The translations under genes and the position numbers were made by a program. This document shows, piece after piece, positions 1 to 5,348 of a stretch of 7,122 nt of DNA. The DNA is taken from NCBI GenBank assembly GCA_003516865.1, contig DPBR01000058.1:473-7594 (forward strand). The letters run 5' to 3'. The notes beneath the pieces were generated by a model that saw nothing but the letters and a program-made list of their open reading frames with translations, searched no databases and was not told where the DNA came from. Within the stretch, counting starts at the first letter, position 1; every line of letters begins with the position of its first letter. This stretch comes from Oscillospiraceae bacterium. GTDB lineage: Bacteria > Bacillota > Clostridia > Oscillospirales > Ruminococcaceae.

Positions 1-250
1 CGGGCGATTTTGCTTTGATGAAAAGAAAATCGTCGCGGATTATTTCGGAAAAAATGCTCGTAAATGAGCGCTATTTCGGAGAAAACCGCGCTTTTCGGCG
101 GGCGATTTTGCTTTGATGAAAGGGAAATCGTCACGGATTATTTCGGAAAAAATGCTCGTAAATGAGCGCTATTTCAGAGAAAACCGCGCTTTTCGGCGGG
201 CGATTTTGCTTTGATGAAAGGGAAATGCTCGGCGGTATTTCAAAGAAAAT
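1..250. repeat. 98-bp tandem repeat upstream of murF (2 full copies plus a decayed third)
   Basis: Two complete units lie head to tail at 1-98 and 99-196, with an exact 98-bp period and only four differences between them (positions 24, 26, 35 and 78 of the unit). A third unit starts at 197 and matches for about 30 nt. It then appears to skip an internal segment and resumes with a diverged version of the unit's later part (TATTTCAAAGAAAA in place of TATTTCAGAGAAAA), fading out near 250. Each full unit holds a short dyad GCTC-GTAAAT-GAGC (56-69 in unit 1), two versions of TATTTCGGA(A/G)AAAA, and a near-palindrome GAAAACCGCGCTTTTC. The first unit begins at the window edge, so the array may extend further left. 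No signature of a CRISPR array (no unique spacers) or an insertion sequence is visible. Function is unknown. Confidence 0.9.
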
Positions 251-297
251 CTTATCGTTTTCTTAAGAATTTTGTTCTCATAAACGAGATAAAATAG
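18..297 (+). other. Chain of three overlapping micro-ORFs within the repeat array
   Basis: Three short ORFs follow each other: 18-116 (32 codons), 116-214 (32 codons) and 214-297 (27 codons). The first two junctions are TGATG, the stop/start overlap typical of translational coupling. The third ORF ends with TAG at 295-297, inside the murF ribosome binding site and nine bases before the murF ATG. The predicted peptides of copies 1 and 2 are basic (MKRKSSRIISEKM... and MKGKSSRIISEKM...) and end in FRRAILL. No convincing ribosome binding site precedes the ATGs; only GGGCGAT lies about 10 nt upstream. They could be leader peptides coupled to murF, or duplicated remnants of the 3' end of an upstream gene, or chance. 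The four copy differences comprise one synonymous change and changes in two other codons, which does not settle the matter. Confidence 0.35.
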
Positions 298-303
298 GGT
301 GAT
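298..303 (+). promoter_or_regulatory. murF ribosome binding site (GGTGAT type)
   Basis: GGTGAT lies 3 nt before the ATG at 307. It is complementary to the AUCACC part of the 16S rRNA 3' tail, the downstream half of the extended AAGGAGGTGAT Shine-Dalgarno sequence. It fixes the murF start. The last micro-ORF of the upstream array stops immediately before it (295-297). Confidence 0.75.
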
Positions 304-306
304 TTT

Positions 307-1647
307 ATGTTTACAACGGAAGAAATCGCAAAGGCTGTCGGCGGACGGCTCGCGGGCGGAAACGCAGAAGTTTCGTGCGTTTCCACCGATACCCGCTCAA
401 TCACGCCCGGCGCGCTTTTTATCGCGGTTAAGGGCGAGAGCTTCGACGGCAACGACTACCTCGAAAAAGCCTTCGAGAACGGCGCGGAGGCTGTTATGAC
501 CGAGAAAAAAACGCTCGGATTTGAGCCGAAAAAGCCTGTTATCTTTGTGGAAAACACACGCGCGGCGCAGCTTTCTCTCGCGCGTTATTACCGCGACAAA
601 TTCAAGCTGAAGCTCTGCGGAGTGACGGGTTCTGTCGGGAAAACCTCGACAAAGGATATGGTTTACGCGGTGCTTTCGGCGAAGTATAAAACGCTCAGAA
701 CCGAGGGTAATTTCAACAACGACATCGGTCTGCCGAGAACGCTTTTCGGGCTTGACGACAGCTTTCGGGCGGCGGTTATCGAAATGGGAATGAGCGACCT
801 CGGCGAAATCAGCGCGCTCTCGAAAGCCGCGCATCCGAACGCCGCGATTATCACGAATATCGGTTTCTGCCACATAGAAAACCTCAAATCTCAAGAGAAT
901 ATCCTCAAAGCGAAGCTTGAAATTCTCGACGGAGCGGACGCGGACGCGCCTCTTATTCTCTGCGGCGAGGACGAGCTGCTGAATACCGTGAAGCTCGACA
1001 GGAAGATTATCCGCTATGGTTTTTCCGAGAAAAACGACGTGTTCGCGGACGGAATTTCCGAGAGCGTGGACGGCGCTTCGTTTACGCTGCACTATGACGG
1101 CAAGGCGTATCCCGCGAGGGTTCCCGTTATCGGCAGTCACCACGTCCTTAACGCGCTTGCGGCATTCTGCGCGGGTATTTCGTTCGGCTTGACTCCCGAA
1201 GAAATCGTGCCTGCGTTTATGAATTACGCGGCTTCGGGTATGCGCCAGAAAATCGAAAAACGCGGCGATATCACGGTTATTCTCGACTGCTACAACGCTT
1301 CTCCGACTTCAATGGAAAGCTCGCTCGGCGTTCTTGGGAAGATGAGCGGCAGGAAAATCGCCGTTCTCGGAGATATGCTTGAACTCGGCGAAATGTCAAA
1401 GCGGCTTCACGCTGGGCTTGCGGACGCGGTTTGTAAAAACGCGGATTTGTGCTTCCTTTACGGCAGCGAGATGAAAGCGCTTCGCGACGAGCTTTTCAGA
1501 CGCGAATTTCCGGTGTTCCACAGCGAAAACAAAAGCGAACTCACAGGGCTTCTGCTTCAGAATATCAAAAGCGGCGACGCGGTTCTCTTTAAAGGAAGCC
1601 GCGGAATGAAAATGGAAGAAATCGCCGGAAAGGTCGGTAAAATATGA
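307..1647 (+). CDS. murF: UDP-N-acetylmuramoyl-tripeptide--D-alanyl-D-alanine ligase MurF
   Basis: Cytoplasmic ATP-dependent Mur ligase that adds D-Ala-D-Ala to UDP-MurNAc-tripeptide, completing the pentapeptide precursor. The 446-aa length is normal for MurF. The N-terminal substrate domain (about 1-100) contains VSTDTRSITPGALFIA (25-40). The central ATPase domain has the P-loop GVTGSVGKTST (105-115), EGNFNNDIGLP (133-143), EMGMSDLGEI (159-168) and KAKLEI (201-206), which carries the lysine region carbamylated in this family. The interdomain motif GSHHVLNALAA lies at 276-286. The C-terminal domain has the MurF-specific DCYNASPTSMESSL (327-340), LGDMLELGEMS (354-364) and FKGSRGMKME (428-437). 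The ATG at 307 is supported by GGTGAT at 298-303. The stop overlaps the mraY start by 4 nt, implying co-translation. A murE gene upstream would be usual but lies outside the window. Confidence 0.97.
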   Translation: MFTTEEIAKAVGGRLAGGNAEVSCVSTDTRSITPGALFIAVKGESFDGNDYLEKAFENGAEAVMTEKKTLGFEPKKPVIFVENTRAAQLSLARYYRDKFKLKLCGVTGSVGKTSTKDMVYAVLSAKYKTLRTEGNFNNDIGLPRTLFGLDDSFRAAVIEMGMSDLGEISALSKAAHPNAAIITNIGFCHIENLKSQENILKAKLEILDGADADAPLILCGEDELLNTVKLDRKIIRYGFSEKNDVFADGISESVDGASFTLHYDGKAYPARVPVIGSHHVLNALAAFCAGISFGLTPEEIVPAFMNYAASGMRQKIEKRGDITVILDCYNASPTSMESSLGVLGKMSGRKIAVLGDMLELGEMSKRLHAGLADAVCKNADLCFLYGSEMKALRDELFRREFPVFHSENKSELTGLLLQNIKSGDAVLFKGSRGMKMEEIAGKVGKI

Positions 1648-2678
1648 TTACTTGTTCGGCTGCTGCGGGCGCGGCGTTCCTGATAACGTGGGCTGTCGGG
1701 ATTTTTCTCATACCGCTGCTTCACAAGCTGAAATACGGTCAGACAATCCTCGATATCGGGCCGAAATGGCACAAGGCGAAAAAAGAAGGCACTCCGACAA
1801 TGGGCGGAATTTCGTTCATTCTCTCCGTGAGCCTTTGCTTTGCCGTGGGAATGGTCGTTTTTGCGCTTACGGGAACGGATTTTTCGGGCGCGGGAAAACG
1901 CGAGCTTGTCGTTTCCGTTTCGGGAATGGTTATGGCGGTTTTGTTCGGATTTGTCGGCTTTTTGGACGACTTCATCAAGGTCAGGAAAAAGCGCAACGAG
2001 GGGCTTACGCCTATTCAGAAGATTTTTCTTCAGGTGCTGATTATCGCGGCATATTTCGCGACAATCTACATCAGCGGCTTCGCAAGCACAATTATCACGT
2101 TTCCCGGCGGCGCTCAGTGGGATATGGGACTTTTCTATTATCCCGTTATGGGGCTTGGTATCCTGTATATCGTGAACGCCGTTAACCTCACGGACGGAAT
2201 CGACGGGCTTTGCTCATCGGTTACGGTAATTTACGCGGCGGCTTTCGCCGTGATTTCGGGTATCCTCGGATTTTTCGGTCACACGCTTATCGCGTTCTCG
2301 GCGGCAGGCGCGCTTCTCGGCTTCCTCATGTGGAATTTCCCGCCCGCAAAGGTTTTTATGGGAGATACGGGTTCGATGTTCCTCGGCGGCGTTGTGTGCG
2401 CGCTCGGAGTTGGCTGCAAAACCGAATTTCTTATGGTTGTCGCGGGGATTGTGTATATTCTCGAAGCGCTTTCCGTGCTTATTCAGACGACTGTGTTCAA
2501 GATTACAAAGAAAATTCACCACACCAAAGAGGGCAAGCGCCTCTTTAAAATGACGCCTATTCATCACCATTTTGAGATGAGCGGCTGGAGCGAGCTTAAA
2601 ATCGACGCGGTTTTCTCGCTTTCGGCGGCGGCGTTCGGCGCGCTCGCGGTTGTTTTTGCGCTTATGACTTACTGTTAA
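1644..2678 (+). CDS. mraY: Phospho-N-acetylmuramoyl-pentapeptide-transferase MraY
   Basis: Polytopic membrane enzyme that transfers phospho-MurNAc-pentapeptide from UDP to undecaprenyl phosphate, giving lipid I on the cytoplasmic face. The 344-aa product has about ten hydrophobic segments, as expected. Family motifs are in order: GTPTMGG (49-55), the Asp pair in FLDDFIKVRKKRNEGLTPIQK (106-126; D108, D109), NAVNLTDGIDGL (178-189), the third catalytic Asp in FMGDTGSMFLGG (238-249; D241), and the cytoplasmic MTPIHHHFE motif (303-311). Together these separate MraY from other polyprenyl-phosphate GlcNAc-1-phosphate transferases such as WecA/TagO. The start overlaps the murF stop (ATGA), with GGAAAGG at 1627-1633 as the ribosome binding site inside murF. 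The next gene is ftsW; the murD usually found here in Bacillus-type clusters is absent. Known MraY inhibitors include tunicamycin, muraymycin and the phage lysis protein E. Confidence 0.97.
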   Translation: MITCSAAAGAAFLITWAVGIFLIPLLHKLKYGQTILDIGPKWHKAKKEGTPTMGGISFILSVSLCFAVGMVVFALTGTDFSGAGKRELVVSVSGMVMAVLFGFVGFLDDFIKVRKKRNEGLTPIQKIFLQVLIIAAYFATIYISGFASTIITFPGGAQWDMGLFYYPVMGLGILYIVNAVNLTDGIDGLCSSVTVIYAAAFAVISGILGFFGHTLIAFSAAGALLGFLMWNFPPAKVFMGDTGSMFLGGVVCALGVGCKTEFLMVVAGIVYILEALSVLIQTTVFKITKKIHHTKEGKRLFKMTPIHHHFEMSGWSELKIDAVFSLSAAAFGALAVVFALMTYC

Positions 2679-2680
2679 GC

Positions 2681-2689
2681 GGAAAGGGG
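2681..2689 (+). promoter_or_regulatory. ftsW ribosome binding site, supports the long N-terminal tail
   Basis: GGAAAGGGG ends 5 nt before the ATG at 2695. It supports that start over the internal Met codons at residues 36 and 65, neither of which is needed to explain the gene. The roughly 60-residue polar tail is therefore probably translated. Confidence 0.6.
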
Positions 2690-2694
2690 TTAAA

Positions 2695-4008
2695 ATGCAG
2701 GAGCAAATCAGACCCGGTCTTGCGGCAAAGCAGGTTGAAACGGGCGCGGCTAATCGAAACGGAAAGCCGCCCTCAAAACCCGCAAAATCCGCCAAAAAAA
2801 TGGCTTCGCTTGCGGGAAAGCAGGCTAAAAAGAAGAACGACGACCCGAACAGAATACGCTTTTTCAGCTTTCACGGCAAGGTTGATATGCCGATGACCGT
2901 GATTATTTTCGTGCTGCTTGTTTTCGGCATCACGATGATGTTCTCGGCGGGACACGCGCAGTCTTGGCTCGACAACGAGGGCGACAGCTATGCTTATACC
3001 GTGAAGCAGATTACCGCCGCGGGACTTGGACTTGCCGGAATGGTGCTTCTCTGCTTTATGGATTATCGCGTTCTCAGACGTGAATTTTCTGCATTCGGCG
3101 GGAAATTCCGCTTCACGCTCGCTCATATGATTCTCTGGATTACGATGTTTATGAACTTTCTCTGTCTGCCGTTCGGCGTTGCCGCGGAGGGCGACCAGAA
3201 GCGCTGGCTGAAAGTTCCTCTTTTCGGTACGTTCCAGCCGTCCGACTTCCTCAAAATCGGGCTTATCGTCTTTATGGCGTACTATATCCACAAGAATTTC
3301 GATAAAATCAGGAGCTTTTGGGTCGGGATTGTGAAGCCCGGAATGTTGTTTCTCGCGGTCGTTTTCATAATGATTGTCATTCAGTCGCATATGTCGGGGC
3401 TGCTGATTATGACGGCTGTCTGCGCGGTTATGCTGTTTGTCGGCGGCATTAATATGAAGCCCGTTATACCCGTCGTGATTGTGCTTGCGGTTGTGGTAAT
3501 AATCGGCGTTTCGCTTTCGGGATTCGACTATTTCGGCGACCGCGTTAAGTTTATGGACCCGCTCTCCGAGCCGGGCGACAGGTCTTATCAGAACTATCAG
3601 TCCGCGCTTGCGATAGGTTCGGGAGGCGTCTGGGGAAAGGGCTTCGGAAATTCAACTCAGAAGTATTTTTACCTCCCCTACGCGCAGAACGACTTCGTTT
3701 ACGCCGTTCTCTGCGAGGAATTCGGGCTTGTCGGCGGCGCGGCGGTTATTATTCTGTTCGTGATTTTCGTTATGCGCGGATTTACGATTGCCTCAAACGC
3801 CGAGGACCGCTTCGGCTGCCTTATGGCGACGGGAATTACGTTCCACATCGGACTTCAGGCGCTGCTTAATATCGGCGTTAACCTGTGCTGCGTGCCGAAT
3901 ACGGGTATTTCGATGCCGTTCTTCAGCTACGGCGGCACGGCGCTTATGCTCCAGCTATGGGAAATGGGACTGCTTCTCGCAGTGAGCAAACGCGCAAAAC
4001 TAAAATAA
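2695..4008 (+). CDS. ftsW: SEDS-family peptidoglycan glycosyltransferase, FtsW/SpoVE type
   Basis: Integral membrane lipid II polymerase that works with a class B penicillin-binding protein at the septum (FtsW) or in the spore cortex (SpoVE); position between mraY and murG fits either. The 437-aa product begins with a polar Lys/Ala/Pro-rich tail (1-62), followed by about ten membrane segments from residue 66. Family signatures are QPSDFLKI (181-188), SYQNYQSALAIGSGGVWGKG (297-316), NSTQKYFYLPYAQNDFVYAV (319-338), EEFGLVGG (341-348) and PNTGISMPFFSYGGT (401-415). The Asp in QNDFVYA (D333) appears to match the essential catalytic Asp of RodA/FtsW. One oddity is IQSHMSG (229-235), where many relatives have a PDLGT-like motif, so His232 stands in place of Asp. 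RodA cannot be excluded from sequence alone, but cluster position favours FtsW/SpoVE. Confidence 0.92.
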   Translation: MQEQIRPGLAAKQVETGAANRNGKPPSKPAKSAKKMASLAGKQAKKKNDDPNRIRFFSFHGKVDMPMTVIIFVLLVFGITMMFSAGHAQSWLDNEGDSYAYTVKQITAAGLGLAGMVLLCFMDYRVLRREFSAFGGKFRFTLAHMILWITMFMNFLCLPFGVAAEGDQKRWLKVPLFGTFQPSDFLKIGLIVFMAYYIHKNFDKIRSFWVGIVKPGMLFLAVVFIMIVIQSHMSGLLIMTAVCAVMLFVGGINMKPVIPVVIVLAVVVIIGVSLSGFDYFGDRVKFMDPLSEPGDRSYQNYQSALAIGSGGVWGKGFGNSTQKYFYLPYAQNDFVYAVLCEEFGLVGGAAVIILFVIFVMRGFTIASNAEDRFGCLMATGITFHIGLQALLNIGVNLCCVPNTGISMPFFSYGGTALMLQLWEMGLLLAVSKRAKLK

Positions 4009-4018
4009 TACACAAAAT

Positions 4019-4024
4019 GGTGAT
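4019..4024 (+). promoter_or_regulatory. murG ribosome binding site (GGTGAT type)
   Basis: GGTGAT sits 3 nt before the murG ATG at 4028, in the short ftsW-murG gap. Sequence and spacing are the same as before murF and murA. Confidence 0.7.
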
Positions 4025-4027
4025 AAT

Positions 4028-5164
4028 ATGAACGTTCTTTTTGCCGCAGGAGGAACTGCGGGACACATAAACCCCGCGCTTGCGATTGCGGATAAGCTCT
4101 GCAAGACTTTCCCCGAAACCAAGGTTCTCTTTATCGGGAAACCCGACGGAATGGAGAAAAAACTTGTCGCAAAGGCGGGCTATGATTTCGTGGGAGTGGA
4201 TATGTACGGCTTTGAGCGCGGTCTTTCGCCGAGAAGCCTTACGCACAACGTAAAGGCGGCTTATTGCTATTTCATTTCCGCGAAAAGCTCCGTGAAGAAG
4301 ATTATCAATCAGTTCAAGCCGGAGCTTGTAATCGGCACGGGCGGCTACGTCACGGCAACCGTGCTTTCGCAGGCGAACGCGATGAAGATTATGACCGTCA
4401 CGCACGAGAGCAATTCTTATCCGGGAATGGCGACGAAAATGCTCTCAACGCGCGCGGATAAAGTGCTTTTGGCTTCCGAGGACGCGAAAAAGCATCTCAA
4501 GGATACCTCGCGGTGCGTTGTCACGGGAAACCCGCTTCGCACGAATATTCCGATTGAGGAGCGTTCGGCGGCGAAAAAGCGGCTCGGTCTTTCCGATGAC
4601 TTCACGGTGCTGTCGTTCGGCGGAAGTCTTGGCGCAAACCGCATTACAAACGCTGTCGCGGAGCTTATTTCATGGGAAAACAGGACGGGCAAAATCAACC
4701 ACATTCACTCCTACGGCGGGAAAAACAAGGAGATTTTCGCCGAGGCGCTCGCGGAAAACGGCGTTTCAAAGGACGAAAAACGCCATATTTTCCGCGATTA
4801 CATCGACAATATGTACACCTGTATGAGCGCGGCGGATTTGATTATTTCAAGAGCGGGCGCAATGACGATAACGGAGCTTACGGAGATAGGCAGAGCTTCA
4901 ATTCTCGTGCCGTATCCCGCCGCCGCTGAAAATCACCAGTTCTACAACGCGAAAACGCTTGCGGACAAAGGCGCGGCGGTTATTATCGAGGACGCGGAGC
5001 TGACGGGAGAAAGCCTTATCGGAGCGGTATCCGAGCTGTATAACGACCGCGCGAAGCTTCTTGAGATGGAGAAAAACGCGCACGCGATGAAGAAATCGGA
5101 CGCTGCGGATAGGATAATCGGCGAGATAATCGACCTTGTGGGCGAAGAAAAGCTGCTGAAATAA
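4028..5164 (+). CDS. murG: UDP-GlcNAc:lipid I N-acetylglucosaminyltransferase MurG
   Basis: Peripheral membrane GT-B glycosyltransferase (family GT28) that adds GlcNAc to lipid I, producing lipid II on the inner face of the membrane. The 378-aa length is normal. The N-terminal acceptor domain has the glycine-rich loop AAGGTAGHINPALAIA (6-21), IGTGGYVTA (102-110) and HESNSYPGMA (126-135). The usual Gln of the HEQN motif is Ser128 here, while His126 and Glu127 are kept. The C-terminal donor domain has FGGSLGANRI (197-206), ISRAGAMTITEL (273-284) and PYPAAAENHQFYNA (295-308), which bind UDP-GlcNAc. The start is set by GGTGAT at 4019-4024. The gene lies 19 nt after ftsW and is probably in the same transcript. 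It is followed by a 184-bp gap with a weak terminator-like hairpin, so it may end the first transcription unit. Confidence 0.96.
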   Translation: MNVLFAAGGTAGHINPALAIADKLCKTFPETKVLFIGKPDGMEKKLVAKAGYDFVGVDMYGFERGLSPRSLTHNVKAAYCYFISAKSSVKKIINQFKPELVIGTGGYVTATVLSQANAMKIMTVTHESNSYPGMATKMLSTRADKVLLASEDAKKHLKDTSRCVVTGNPLRTNIPIEERSAAKKRLGLSDDFTVLSFGGSLGANRITNAVAELISWENRTGKINHIHSYGGKNKEIFAEALAENGVSKDEKRHIFRDYIDNMYTCMSAADLIISRAGAMTITELTEIGRASILVPYPAAAENHQFYNAKTLADKGAAVIIEDAELTGESLIGAVSELYNDRAKLLEMEKNAHAMKKSDAADRIIGEIIDLVGEEKLLK

Positions 5165-5172
5165 CGGCTCTG

Positions 5173-5194
5173 CTGCGCGGGAAAGCGCGGTTTT
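5173..5194 (+). terminator. Weak terminator-like hairpin after murG
   Basis: CTGCGC (5173-5178) can pair with GCGCGG (5185-5190), giving six pairs including one G-U, around the loop GGGAAA. TTTT follows at 5191-5194, then CGGG. The stem starts 8 nt after the murG stop. The U-tract is short, so this may be a leaky terminator or attenuator rather than a strong stop. The same stretch contains a 14-mer shared in inverted form with the repeat upstream of murF. Confidence 0.35.
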
Positions 5195-5288
5195 CGGGTT
5201 AACGCTGAAGAAAATGGCTGTGATACGCGCATTTTTGGCGGGTTTTCGGATAAATTCGGCTGTTCGCGCTCTCAAGCAAGACAAAAGT

Positions 5289-5318
5289 TTCACCTAATTC
5301 GGCTGTTTAACATATATT
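5289..5318 (+). promoter_or_regulatory. Candidate promoter for murA
   Basis: TTCACC (5289-5294) as -35 and TATATT (5313-5318) as -10 are separated by 18 nt, matching the sigma-A consensus at four and five of six positions. Transcription would start near 5325, giving a leader of about 25 nt that contains the murA ribosome binding site. The -10 box overlaps the inverted repeat at 5307-5330. This is a by-eye prediction. Confidence 0.4.
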
Positions 5319-5330
5319 GCTGTATGTTAA
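5307..5330. repeat. Perfect 8-bp inverted repeat upstream of murA, possible operator
   Basis: TTAACATA (5307-5314) is the exact reverse complement of TATGTTAA (5323-5330), separated by TATTGCTG. The dyad covers the candidate -10 box and the expected start site, a typical place for a repressor operator. It is AT-rich with no T-tract after it, so it does not resemble an intrinsic terminator. The binding protein, if any, is unknown. Confidence 0.45.
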
Positions 5331-5339
5331 CGCTGAAAG

Positions 5340-5345
5340 GGTGAT
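5340..5345 (+). promoter_or_regulatory. murA ribosome binding site (GGTGAT type)
   Basis: GGTGAT lies 3 nt before the ATG at 5349. The surrounding AGGGTGATTTTATG is identical to the murF initiation region (296-309) over 14 bases. Confidence 0.75.
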
Positions 5346-5348
5346 TTT

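Larger units (their letters stand above)
5198..5337. repeat. Nested short direct repeats in the murG-murA gap
   Basis: GTTAACGCTGAA occurs at 5198-5209 and again at 5326-5337, 128 bp apart. Between them AATTCGGCTGTT occurs at 5253-5264 and 5296-5307. GGTTTTCGG occurs at 5189-5197 and 5241-5249. The gap thus looks built from repeated short words; no transposase or IS end is recognisable. Confidence 0.6.

Noticed and set aside
1..250. CRISPR array
   Set aside because: The repeats are contiguous 98-bp tandem copies with no unique spacers, and no cas genes are present.
272..295. Promoter for murF using TTGTTC and TAAAAT
   Set aside because: The boxes are only 12 nt apart, too short for a sigma-A promoter, and no better-spaced pair was found by eye.
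397..1143. 248-codon open frame on the - strand inside murF
   Set aside because: It lies fully opposite a well-supported murF frame, has no recognisable motif, and is the kind of long antisense frame produced by this codon bias.
2214..2795. 193-codon open frame on the - strand across the end of mraY and start of ftsW
   Set aside because: Shadow of mraY with an Arg/Asn/His-rich composition and no family motifs; it also overlaps the ftsW ribosome binding site.
2773..3390. 205-codon open frame on the - strand inside ftsW
   Set aside because: Antisense shadow rich in His, Arg and Glu codons, complementary to the membrane-protein coding strand; no start signal or motif.
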